A DNA stretch of 64,000 nucleotides from Amycolatopsis coloradensis (GTDB taxonomy: Bacteria; Actinomycetota; Actinomycetes; Mycobacteriales; Pseudonocardiaceae): positions 62,001 through 126,000 of the forward strand of contig NZ_MQUQ01000004.1 of NCBI RefSeq assembly GCF_001953865.1, given 5' to 3'. The position numbers and the translations under genes were made by a program. Positions 24,189-31,926 of the stretch are shown piece after piece. The notes under the pieces were generated by a model. It had not been told where the DNA came from, did not search any database, and worked only from the letters and a program-made list of their open reading frames with translations. The first letter of the stretch is position 1, and the number at the start of each line of letters is the position of its first letter.

Positions 24189-25606
24189 CGCGGATAGAAC
24201 TCATCGTAGACCTCGGCGTCCGCGCTCGGGCGGACGATCTCGGCGACCGGGTTCCAGGCTTCGAGGTCCGGCTCCCTGCCCAGCGCGGTCGACGCGAGAA
24301 CGGCGTTCCCGAACGCGGCGCCGATGGTCTCCGTGGGGATCTCCTGCTCGATCCGCGCGACGTCGCTGACGATCCGCGTCCACACCCCGCCCTGCGTCCC
24401 GCCGCCGACGGCGACGAACCGCCGCGCGCCGCCACCGGCTTCCCGCATGGCTTCCAGGTTGTGCCGCACCCCGTACGCCGTGCCTTCGAGTGCCGCGCGG
24501 TACAGCTCCGCACGGCCGTGGGAAGTGGTGAGCCCGGCGACGACGCCCCGCGCGTCCGGATCCGGCACCGGTGTCCGTTCTCCGGCGAAGTACGGCAGCA
24601 TCAGCAACCCGCGGCTGCCCGCGGGGACCTCGCCCGCCGCCGCGGTCAGTTCCCCGAACTCGCCGCCGACCAGCTCCCGCAGCCAGTCGGTGATCGCGCC
24701 CGACGTGGCCATTCCCGCCGCGAGCGAGTAGGTGCCGGGGAACGCGCCGCGGGTCGTCCACAACCCCGGGCCGGGGCGGGGATCGGAGAGCACCTGGATC
24801 AGGAACATCGTGGTGCCGTACATCAGCATCGTGTCGCCGGGCGCGGTGACACCGGCCCCGGTCGCCTCGGCCCAGGCGTCCACCGTGCCTGCCGTCACCG
24901 GGATCCCCTGCGGCAGGCCGGTTTCCGCGGCCGCCCCGGCGGTGACCGACCCCACGACGTCGGTCGGCCACGCGAGCCTCGGCAGGTCGATGCCGGGGGC
25001 GATCGCGGCCACCCGGTCCGGCGCCCACCTGGCCTCGCGCAAGTCGTACATCGGGTCGCATTGGCTCGCTGAATGGTGGTCGAGCACGTATTCACCGGTC
25101 AGCCGCAGCACGAGGAACGAACTCGCCATCAGGAAGAGCTTCGCCCGTTCGAACACGTCCGGCTCGTTTTTGGCCAGCCAGCGCCACTTCGGCCCGACGG
25201 CCTGTGAGCCGAGCGCGCTGCCGCCCCGTTCCACAATGGATTCTTCACCGAATTCCCGGTTCAGTTCCCGGATTTCGTCGTGCGCACGGGTGTCGACGCC
25301 GTAAAGGATCGCCGGGCGCAACGGTTTCCCGGAGGAATCCGCGGGCAGGAGCACCGGTCCGATTCCGCTGACCGACACGCCGATGATGGGATGATCCCCG
25401 GCACCTGCCGAAAGTTCACTGGCCAGGACGAGGAAATCCCGCCACCACACGGTTTCGGCGTCGTGTTCGAACCAGCCGGGACGAGGACGGGAAGTGCCGT
25501 GCCGCCTGGACGCTCGCGCCACCACGGTGCCTTGGGAATCGACGAGGACGCCTTTGGAACTCGAGGTGCCGATGTCGATGCCGAGCACCAGGCCCGGTTC
25601 GCCCAC
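24119..25606 (-). CDS. FGGY-family carbohydrate kinase (gluconokinase/xylulokinase type)
   Basis: A 495-residue sugar kinase. The N-terminal phosphate-1 motif VLGIDIGTSSSKGVLVD starts about residue 7. The middle has VSVSGIGPVLLPADSSG and ILYGVDTRA, then TVDAWAEATGAGVTAPGD and YGTTMFLI. The C-terminal FGGY signature region is FVAVGGGTQGGVWTRIVSDVARIEQ followed by GAAFGNAVLAS. The exact sugar cannot be read from sequence; gluconate, xylulose and related polyols are the main options. The GTG at 25606 is chosen for GGAGGGG four bases upstream; the frame is open to 25798. A LacI regulator is transcribed divergently 113 bp away and is the likely controller. Confidence 0.85.
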   Translation of the reverse strand: MGEPGLVLGIDIGTSSSKGVLVDSQGTVVARASRRHGTSRPRPGWFEHDAETVWWRDFLVLASELSAGAGDHPIIGVSVSGIGPVLLPADSSGKPLRPAILYGVDTRAHDEIRELNREFGEESIVERGGSALGSQAVGPKWRWLAKNEPDVFERAKLFLMASSFLVLRLTGEYVLDHHSASQCDPMYDLREARWAPDRVAAIAPGIDLPRLAWPTDVVGSVTAGAAAETGLPQGIPVTAGTVDAWAEATGAGVTAPGDTMLMYGTTMFLIQVLSDPRPGPGLWTTRGAFPGTYSLAAGMATSGAITDWLRELVGGEFGELTAAAGEVPAGSRGLLMLPYFAGERTPVPDPDARGVVAGLTTSHGRAELYRAALEGTAYGVRHNLEAMREAGGGARRFVAVGGGTQGGVWTRIVSDVARIEQEIPTETIGAAFGNAVLASTALGREPDLEAWNPVAEIVRPSADAEVYDEFYPRYRALYESTVDIAHFLARKNSLA

Positions 25607-25684
25607 TACCCCTCCGAACTCCTCCGCGAGTAGCGCGATCAGCGGATGGTAACGATTGTCGGTCAAGCTATTCTTCCCGTGCGA

Positions 25685-25700
25685 AGGTGTCAACACACCT
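25685..25700. promoter_or_regulatory. Candidate LacI operator between kinase and regulator
   Basis: AGGTGT (25685-25690) and ACACCT (25695-25700) form a perfect dyad with a CAAC centre. It lies in the 112-bp divergent region, 19 bp before the LacI-type start. Position and symmetry fit an operator controlling both genes; LacI operators usually have a CG centre, so this is tentative. Confidence 0.45.
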
Positions 25701-25718
25701 GCAGAAGGGGAGGTCGTG

Positions 25719-26699
25719 GTGGCCACCATCAACGACGTGGCGGCGAGGGCCGGGGTTTCCACGGCGACGGTGTCGAGGACGCTCAACGGGAAGTCCACTG
25801 TGGACCCGGTGCTCGCGGCGCGGGTGCAGGCCGCCGCCGCGGAATTGGGATACCATCCGAACGGGCTCGCGAGGAATCTGCGCCGTCAGGAGACGGCGGT
25901 GCTCGCGCTCATCATCTCCGACGTCGAGAACCCTTTCTTCACCGCGATCGCGCGCGGCGTGGAGGACATCGCGCAGACCGCGGGCTACTCGGTGGTGCTG
26001 TGCAACGCCGACGACAACGAGGAGAAGGAGCGGCGCTACATCGACGTCGCCCTCCAGGAACGGGTCGCCGGCGTGGTGCTCTCCCCCACCGGCCGGGCCA
26101 CCAACGTCGACAGGCTGACCCAGCGCGGCACGCCGGTGGTGGCCGTCGACCGTCCACTGCTGGAGAACACCGGGGATCAGGTGCTGGTCGACACCCGGCT
26201 CGCCGCCCGCGACGCGACACGCCATCTGCTCGACGGCGGATACCGGCGAGTCGCCTGCGTCAGCGGGCCGTCCGGGGTGCGCACGGCCGACGACCGGCTG
26301 GCCGGTTACACCGACGCCGTCGGCGCGGGGCACGCACTCACCCGCCGCGCCGAGTTCCGCGCCGAGGGTGGCAGGCTCGCCGCGCTCAGCCTGCTCGACG
26401 AGCCCGAACCGCCGGACGCGCTGCTGGTCGGCAACAGCACGATGGCGATCGGCGTCCTGGAAGCGCTGGCCGCGCGCGGCCTGCGGTCGGGACAGGACGT
26501 GGGAATCGTGTCGTTCGACGACGCGCCGTGGACGACGCTGATCGATCCGCCGCTGACGGTGGTCGCCCAGCCCGCGAACGAAGTGGGCAAGGTCGCCGCC
26601 GAACTGCTGCTCGCCCGGATCGGTGACAGCACGCGCCGGGCGACGACGACCACGTTGCAGGCGCGGCTGATCGTGCGCCGGAGTTCGCGGCGCGACTGA
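25719..26699 (+). CDS. LacI-family transcription regulator
   Basis: A 326-residue repressor. The N-terminal LacI HTH reads ATINDVAARAGVSTATVSRTLNGK with the hinge YHPNGLARNLR. The periplasmic-binding-protein-like effector domain follows (LALIISDVENPFFTAIARGVEDIA, VVLCNADDNEEKE, VAVDRP, VACVSGPSGVRTADDRLAGY, VGIVSFDDAPWTTLIDPPLTVVAQP). Start at GTG 25719, five bases after AAGGGGAGG; GTG 25716 is adjacent. It probably represses the divergent FGGY kinase gene and itself, with a phosphorylated or free sugar as inducer. Confidence 0.9.
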   Translation: MATINDVAARAGVSTATVSRTLNGKSTVDPVLAARVQAAAAELGYHPNGLARNLRRQETAVLALIISDVENPFFTAIARGVEDIAQTAGYSVVLCNADDNEEKERRYIDVALQERVAGVVLSPTGRATNVDRLTQRGTPVVAVDRPLLENTGDQVLVDTRLAARDATRHLLDGGYRRVACVSGPSGVRTADDRLAGYTDAVGAGHALTRRAEFRAEGGRLAALSLLDEPEPPDALLVGNSTMAIGVLEALAARGLRSGQDVGIVSFDDAPWTTLIDPPLTVVAQPANEVGKVAAELLLARIGDSTRRATTTTLQARLIVRRSSRRD

Positions 26700-26736
26700 C
26701 AGCGGCCGGCATCGGAGACCCCAGGCGCACGACGTG

Positions 26737-26768
26737 CCTGGGCGACCGGTTCGCACCGGCCGCCCAGG
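26737..26768 (+). terminator. Strong hairpin after the LacI gene
   Basis: CCTGGGCG-a-CCGGT (26737-26750) pairs with ACCGG-c-CGCCCAGG (26755-26768) around the loop TCGC, a single mismatch. A smaller CCAGGC/GCCTGG hairpin overlaps its left side, giving alternative pairings. Confidence 0.7.
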
Positions 26769-27044
26769 AACGCCCCACCCCCTTGTTCCCCCCAAGCCGG
26801 CCCCACACCAGCCGGGTTCTCCGAAGCGGTGGCAAGAAATCGATTACCTTTCGGAAGGTAAGTTCCCTTAACCGGCCTGTCAAGCCAAGAAGCCTGGACA
26901 AGGTCGCTCGATACGGGCACACTATGGCGATATTGCCTACTGCGCGTGTTTGATTCCGTGCACTCTGTGTTCATCTCTGGTGAATTCACCCAAGAAATCG
27001 AGATGAGTCCGCACGAACCCGCACAAACGAGTTACCCTAGGCGC
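26769..27044. promoter_or_regulatory. Intergenic region with palindrome and leaderless promoter
   Basis: No gene is seen. TTACCTT-TCGG-AAGGTAA (26844-26861) is a perfect dyad of operator size. TACCCT (27033-27038) ends six bases before the ATG at 27045, matching the other leaderless -10 boxes of this window. The palindrome is ~180 bp upstream of that start, so its target is uncertain. Confidence 0.5.
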
Positions 27045-27626
27045 ATGTCCATAGCGCTCGAGAACGTCCTCGCCAAGGCGGGCCTGAAGGTCGACGCCAA
27101 CGAGTTCCTGACCCTCGTGGAGGACGCGGCGCGGAGGCTGTCCCCGCCGAACCCCGATCCGTCGCACTACTTCTCGGCGGATCAGCGTGCCGCGCTCACC
27201 GACGTCGGCCTGGACATCTCCCCCCGCAGCGAGGACGAACCGGATTTCCGTGCCCGCACGGTCGCCGCGCACGCCGTACTCGCCGATTCGGCGCTGAGCG
27301 TGCTGGAAGCGGCGAAGGTGCTGGGCGTGGACGACAGCCGCATCCGCCACCGCCTGAAGGAAGGCAGGCTCACCGGCTGGAAGGACCAGGGCTGGCGGCT
27401 GCCCGCCTGGCAGTTCGCCGGCTCAGGAGTGCTGCCCGGCCTGGAGATCGTGCTGCGCGCCGTACCCGAAGATCAGCCCGCACTGGTGGTGGCCGCGTTC
27501 ATGAGCACTCCGCAGAGCGATCTGGTGATCAACGAACATCCCGCCACCCCGCGCCAATGGCTGCTCTCCGGCGGCGACCCCGAGCACGTCGCCAAGCTGG
27601 TGGCCACGCTGGGCTCCCCGTTCTGA
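27045..27626 (+). CDS. Putative antitoxin of a RES-type toxin-antitoxin pair
   Basis: A 193-residue protein placed directly before a RES-domain gene. It has no membrane segments. The middle contains an excisionase-like helix-turn-helix (ALSVLEAAKVLGVDDSRIRHRLKEGRLTGWKD, about 88-120). The C-terminal part (WRLPAWQFAGSGVLPGLEIV, then TPRQWLLSGGDPEHVAKLVATL) matches the Xre/MbcA-type pattern that clamps RES toxins. Expected role: neutralise the partner and repress the shared promoter. The message is leaderless (TACCCT six bases upstream of ATG). The frame is open to 26946 but without a start signal. Confidence 0.7.
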   Translation: MSIALENVLAKAGLKVDANEFLTLVEDAARRLSPPNPDPSHYFSADQRAALTDVGLDISPRSEDEPDFRARTVAAHAVLADSALSVLEAAKVLGVDDSRIRHRLKEGRLTGWKDQGWRLPAWQFAGSGVLPGLEIVLRAVPEDQPALVVAAFMSTPQSDLVINEHPATPRQWLLSGGDPEHVAKLVATLGSPF

Positions 27627-27797
27627 AAACTTCTCAGCGGTTTGACCAGGTAGCGCCCCGTCGACGCGATCGCGGACGCGGGTTCACCACAGACGCTAAG
27701 GTGTTTTGCCCGACGACGGAAAATTTCAGTCGGAGGTAGGCCGTAGGCTGACCCCACCGAGCAAGATCACCCGACAAGGACGGACGACTCCCGAGGT

Positions 27798-28454
27798 ATG
27801 GCCCGGCTCCCCCTGCCGCCCGCACGCTCTGTCCTGGTCAAGGAGCTGCACCGCACCAACGACGTGGTGACGGTGCACCCCGGCACCAGGCTGGTCAGGA
27901 TCTTCACCGCGCACGGCAACCACCCCCAGCAGTGGAATTCGTTCCGCTACAGCGGCCCGCTCCCGCACGGCCGTTTCGACCCGCAGGCCCCAGGTCGCGG
28001 CGGTCGCCCGGTGACCGACCCCGGGAACGGCGTCCTGTACTTCGGTCTCACCGTGCGCACCAGCATCGCGGAGGTCTTCCAGACCACGTCGACGGTCGAC
28101 CGCAAATCCCGCGGCCCGCGCCTGGTCGTCGTCCGGCCGACCCGCACGTTGCGGCTGCTCGACCTCGCCGGCCTGTGGCCGACCCGCGTCGGGGCCTCGC
28201 AGGAGATCTCCAGCGGCCCGAAGAAGATCACCCAAGCCTGGGCTCGCGCCATCCGCGCCGCCTTCGGCGATCTCGACGGTCTCTGGTACCGGTCGTCCAT
28301 GGACTCCGGCGGCCCCGCGCTCGCGCTGTGGGACCCACCCGCCGGGAACTCGCTGCCGATCGCGCCGGACGTGCTGCTCCCCCTGGACCACCCGGGACTC
28401 GACCTCCCGCTGGGCCGGGTGTGCGAAGAGCTGAACTACACGCTGCTGAGCTGA
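27798..28454 (+). CDS. RES-domain NAD+ phosphorylase-type toxin
   Basis: A 218-residue RES-fold protein. The family is named for conserved Arg, Glu and Ser, and all three are in place: Arg in GTRLVRIF, Glu in VRTSIAEVFQ, Ser in GLWYRSSMDSGGPALALW. Gly-Arg-Phe (HGRFDP) and VLYFGLT are also canonical. Characterised RES toxins (e.g. MbcT) break down NAD+ by phosphorolysis or hydrolysis, so this one is probably active. It lies 171 nt after its putative antitoxin, a long gap that may hold a second promoter; GAGG precedes the ATG. Confidence 0.85.
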   Translation: MARLPLPPARSVLVKELHRTNDVVTVHPGTRLVRIFTAHGNHPQQWNSFRYSGPLPHGRFDPQAPGRGGRPVTDPGNGVLYFGLTVRTSIAEVFQTTSTVDRKSRGPRLVVVRPTRTLRLLDLAGLWPTRVGASQEISSGPKKITQAWARAIRAAFGDLDGLWYRSSMDSGGPALALWDPPAGNSLPIAPDVLLPLDHPGLDLPLGRVCEELNYTLLS

Positions 28455-28464
28455 CTCGCCGCGT

Positions 28465-28517
28465 GTTATGAACGGACCGTTCATAACAAATCTCGTTATG
28501 AACGGACCGTTCATAAC
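28465..28517. repeat. Two identical 23-bp palindromes
   Basis: GTTATGAACGG-A-CCGTTCATAAC occurs at 28465-28487 and again, identical, at 28495-28517, with centres exactly 30 bp apart (about three helical turns). The site is between convergent genes (RES toxin and S9 peptidase), so it cannot be a simple promoter operator for either; a dispersed intergenic palindrome family or a DNA-binding platform is more likely. Confidence 0.75.
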
Positions 28518-28607
28518 ACTCTGGCGCCCCACAGCCTCCAGCACTGAAGCACCAGTGCCTCATAAGCATCACCAGTCACACGAGTAACCTCCCCGCACGA
28601 CCTAGCG

Positions 28608-28654
28608 TGAGATGAACGGGACTTTCATCGCAAAGGGAAGCCCCGTTCATCTCA
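28608..28654. terminator. Inverted repeat between convergent genes
   Basis: TGAGATGAACGGG (28608-28620) pairs with CCCGTTCATCTCA (28642-28654), 13 bp, around a 21-base loop. It ends 16 bp before the S9 peptidase stop codon and shares ATGAACGG with the twin palindromes. Probable bidirectional terminator. Confidence 0.6.
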
Positions 28655-28670
28655 TCCGGTGACGCGAGGA

Positions 28671-30632
28671 TCAGAGGTGCCGGCCCCACCACTCCAGAAG
28701 GGCGTCGAACCGCTGCACCCGGTGCCGCGGCTGCCCCGAGCGCGTGAGTTCGTGTCCCTCGCCAGGGAACAGCAGGAATTCGGCGGGGACCCCGTTGCGC
28801 CGCAGCGCCACGTACATCCGCTGCGCCTGCTCCAGCGGGCACCGCCAGTCCTGCTCGGAGTGCACGACCATGAACGGGATGTCGATCTTTCCCGCATAGG
28901 TCAGCGGGCTGCGCTTGCGCTGTTCTTCGACATCGTCGCCGACGTAGCCGTCGGCGAAGAACCAGCCGATGTCCGAGCTGCCGACGAAGGAGTCATGGGC
29001 GTTGACCGCGCGTTCGCTCCACGCCGCCCGGAACCGGCCACCGTGGTGCGCGGCGAGCCAGCTGGTCATGAAGCCGCCGTACGAACCGCCCATCACCCCG
29101 ACGCGATCACTGTCCAAATTGGACAATGTGAGCGCTTCGTCCAGCAGTGTCAGCAGATCCAGCGCGTCCACGGTGCCGAAGCCGTGGACGATGCTGCGGC
29201 CGTGGCTCTCGCCGTAGCCCGCGGCACCGCGCGGGTTCCCCAGTACGACGGCATAGCCCGCCGCGGCGAGCACCTGCGCCTCGTCGAAGACCTTCCATTC
29301 GTACGGCGCGAACGGTCCACCATGGATCATCAGGACCACGGGATGTGGTCCGTCACCCTCGGGCCGGACGATCCAGCCGTGCACCGGGTAGCCGTCGGAC
29401 GCGGTCGCGTCCAGCTCCTCCAGCGGCCGGATCCCGATGTCCCGCAACGACTTCGAGTAGTCCGTGAGCACACGGGGTTCCTCGTCCGACAGCAGCACGA
29501 CGTCGCCGGAGCTTTCGGGCGTTCCGATCACCGCGGCGATCCGCGCGCCGTCGACGACGAACGACTTCACCGCGGCGAACTCGCCTGCCAGGTACCGCAA
29601 CGATTTCAGCTCGGCCAGTTCGGCGTCGAGCGGGACGGCGCGCAACTCGGCGGCACCGCGGGTGCGGACCACGACGAGCACCTCGTCGCCGAAGACGACG
29701 GGCGGACCGGCGGCGCTGTCGCAGTCCACCGTTTCGACGTCGGTCAGCCGGCGCGCGAACGACGGCTCATCGCCGGAGGGCCACGGCGCGTGCCAGAGCC
29801 CGGTGTTGCGGGCGATCTCCTCGGCACCGGGGAACGCGGTGCCGTGGAACAGGATCGAACCGTCCGGAGTGGACACCGGGGTGGCCGCGGTACCCGGCGT
29901 GCGGACCACCAGGCGAGGGTCGCCGCCAGCGGCGGGCACGGCGTACACATCCGAACGGACGGTGTCCTCGACGGCCCAGTCACGGGGCGCGGCGACGAGG
30001 ACGAACTCACCGTCGACCGTCCACGAGGGATGCTCGACGTCGGCGTGTTCGTCGGTCAGCGGCGTGAGGTCGGCGGGCTCGGCCTCGTTCAGCGCGGCGA
30101 CGGCGTCCACGACGAACAGACGCTGTGGACGGTCGTTGAGGAAGCCGACGTCATCGACCCGGTAGAAGAGGTTCGTGATGTGCCGGGGCGCTTCTTCGGC
30201 GGGCTCCGGGGTTTCGCCGTCCGCGTTCTCCGTGCCGTAACGGCCCGGCTCTGGCACACGGGCGACGAAGGCGATCCGGCGGGAATCGGGTGCCCAGACC
30301 GGGGCACCCGCGCCGAGGGGCAGGTCGGTGATCCGCTTCGCGCCACCACCGGCCGCGGCGATCACGTGTACCTGCGGTTTGGCCGTCCGCCCGGAGCCGT
30401 CCCCCGCCCGGAGGAAGGCGACCCATCGGCCGTCCGGCGAGATGACGGGGGCGGAATCCCGGGTCCCGTGCGTCCAGGGCTCTTCCCCGCCACCGCGCGG
30501 ATCGACCCTGCGCAGTCCACCGCGGTAGCTGTTCGTCTTCAGATCAGGCCTGCTCACCGCGGTGAGCAGCAGGTCACCGCGCAGCGCGAGGATGCCGGGG
30601 ACCGTCAGGGCTTCGATGTCAACGGGACGCAC
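28671..30632 (-). CDS. S9-family (prolyl oligopeptidase-like) serine peptidase
   Basis: A 653-residue cytoplasmic peptidase. Residues about 1-390 form a beta-propeller (SPDGRWVAFLRAGDG, APDSRRIAFVARV, TVDGEFVLVAA). The C-terminal alpha/beta hydrolase has the oxyanion loop VVLMIHGGPFAPY, the nucleophile elbow MGGSYGGFM, the Asp in VVHSEQDWRCP and the His in FPGEGHELTR. All of the catalytic triad is present. Family members are acylaminoacyl peptidases or dipeptidyl peptidases; no signal peptide suggests peptide turnover inside the cell. The GTG start at 30632 is seven bases after TACCGT on the coding strand, pointing to a leaderless message. Confidence 0.9.
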   Translation of the reverse strand: MRPVDIEALTVPGILALRGDLLLTAVSRPDLKTNSYRGGLRRVDPRGGGEEPWTHGTRDSAPVISPDGRWVAFLRAGDGSGRTAKPQVHVIAAAGGGAKRITDLPLGAGAPVWAPDSRRIAFVARVPEPGRYGTENADGETPEPAEEAPRHITNLFYRVDDVGFLNDRPQRLFVVDAVAALNEAEPADLTPLTDEHADVEHPSWTVDGEFVLVAAPRDWAVEDTVRSDVYAVPAAGGDPRLVVRTPGTAATPVSTPDGSILFHGTAFPGAEEIARNTGLWHAPWPSGDEPSFARRLTDVETVDCDSAAGPPVVFGDEVLVVVRTRGAAELRAVPLDAELAELKSLRYLAGEFAAVKSFVVDGARIAAVIGTPESSGDVVLLSDEEPRVLTDYSKSLRDIGIRPLEELDATASDGYPVHGWIVRPEGDGPHPVVLMIHGGPFAPYEWKVFDEAQVLAAAGYAVVLGNPRGAAGYGESHGRSIVHGFGTVDALDLLTLLDEALTLSNLDSDRVGVMGGSYGGFMTSWLAAHHGGRFRAAWSERAVNAHDSFVGSSDIGWFFADGYVGDDVEEQRKRSPLTYAGKIDIPFMVVHSEQDWRCPLEQAQRMYVALRRNGVPAEFLLFPGEGHELTRSGQPRHRVQRFDALLEWWGRHL

Positions 30633-30662
30633 AGGCCCGACGGTACCCGATCCTTAGCAACT

Positions 30663-31637
30663 CTAACTACTGATCGAAGACTCCCGCTCAGCGGCTTCCA
30701 GCTTCTTCGCCTTCGCGAGGCTGGCCAGCGTCGTCACGGTCAGGACCACGACGATGACACCGAGGGAGACCCAGTTGTTGATGTCCAGCCAGTCCGGGAC
30801 GACGTGGTACTCGTGCAGCGCGTGCAGGAACAGCTTGGCGCCGATGAAGGCGAGGATCACGGCAAGACCGTAGGACAGGTACACCAGCTTGGTGACCAGG
30901 CCACCGAGCAGGAAGTACAGCTGCCGCAGGCCCATCAGCGCGAACGCGTTGGCGGTGAAGACCAGGAAGGCCTCCTGCGTGATACCGAAGATCGCCGGGA
31001 TCGAGTCGACCGCGAACAGCAGGTCCGCGCTGCCGATCGCGACGATCACCAGGAACATCGGGGTGATCCAGCGCTTGCCGTCCTTCTTCACGAAGGACTT
31101 GTGGCCGTGCCACTCTTCGGTGACCGGGAAGAGCTTGCGCACCCAGCGGGTGAGCGCGTTCTCCTCGTATTCCTCTTCTTCGTCCTTGTTGCGGACCATG
31201 CTGACCGCGGTCCAGATGAGGATGGCGCCGAAGAGGAAGAAGACCCAGACGAACTGCGCGATCAGCGCGGCGCCCACGGCGATGAACACGCTGCGCATGG
31301 CGAGTGCGAGCAGGATGCCGATCAGCAGCACCCGGTGCTGGTGGATCGCGGGCACCTTGAACGAGGTCATGATGATCATGAAGATGAACAGGTTGTCGAC
31401 GCTCAGCGAGTACTCGGTGATGTACCCGGTGAAGAACTGGACCCCCGGGTCATGTCCGGCGAACACCCAGACACCGACGCCGAACGCGATGGCCACGGCG
31501 ATGTAGAAGATGACCCACCGGGCGGCTTCGCCGGTGGTGACCTCATGCGGCTTGCGATCGACGATGACCAGGTCGAGTGCGATCAGCGCGAGCAGACCGC
31601 CGACCGTGGCGATCCATAGCCACAGGGGAACAGACAT
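30663..31637 (-). CDS. TerC/Alx-family membrane protein (manganese efflux-related)
   Basis: A 324-residue protein with eight or nine transmembrane helices. TerC hallmarks are ITEYSLSVDNLFIFMIIM and VAIGSADLLFAVDSIPAIFGIT, whose acidic residues within helices form the metal site. A charged cytoplasmic loop (KDEEEEYEENALTR) sits in the middle. Members such as Alx and MeeF-like TerC proteins export or handle Mn2+, sometimes metallating secreted enzymes. The upstream leader matches a yybP-ykoY riboswitch, the known manganese sensor, which strongly supports this role. GGAGGG lies ahead of the ATG at 31637. Monocistronic. Confidence 0.93.
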   Translation of the reverse strand: MSVPLWLWIATVGGLLALIALDLVIVDRKPHEVTTGEAARWVIFYIAVAIAFGVGVWVFAGHDPGVQFFTGYITEYSLSVDNLFIFMIIMTSFKVPAIHQHRVLLIGILLALAMRSVFIAVGAALIAQFVWVFFLFGAILIWTAVSMVRNKDEEEEYEENALTRWVRKLFPVTEEWHGHKSFVKKDGKRWITPMFLVIVAIGSADLLFAVDSIPAIFGITQEAFLVFTANAFALMGLRQLYFLLGGLVTKLVYLSYGLAVILAFIGAKLFLHALHEYHVVPDWLDINNWVSLGVIVVVLTVTTLASLAKAKKLEAAERESSISS

Positions 31638-31673
31638 GTAACCAACCCTCCGGAAAGTGCACAGCAGCGACTA

Positions 31674-31773
31674 ACCGGAGGTCTCTTCCGCCGGTGGAAC
31701 CGGCCGACGGTGCCGGGGGCCCGCGAAGACCACCGTGCTGACGACACCGCCGCGAAGGAATACTCCCCTCACA
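31674..31773 (-). ncRNA. yybP-ykoY manganese riboswitch in the terC leader
   Basis: On the minus strand the terC leader contains GAGGGGAGTATTCC (about 31773-31758), a GC-rich middle, and GGCGGAAGAGACCTCCGG near 31690-31675. The GGGGAGTA and GAGACCTC elements are the conserved halves of the yybP-ykoY aptamer, which binds Mn2+ at its L1/L3 junction. It lies 40 bases before the start codon, leaving space to control access to the GGAGGG ribosome site. The TerC gene it precedes is a typical target of this class. Confidence 0.85.
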
Positions 31774-31926
31774 GCTTGTCCAGTTTGACCTGTCTGTACG
31801 CGTGACGCCAGTTAAGGTTGCCCTTGTCACCAAGATGATGGCGTAACTCCCGTCACACCACCACGCCTGTGTGGTCCGCGTGAACTCGGCGAGGCGTTCT
31901 CAGGTTCGGGCGAATACGGTCATCCC

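Noticed and set aside
28659..31619. Plus-strand open frame of ~986 codons opposite the S9 peptidase and TerC
   Set aside because: Spans two convincing minus-strand genes and the gap between them; low-complexity composition.
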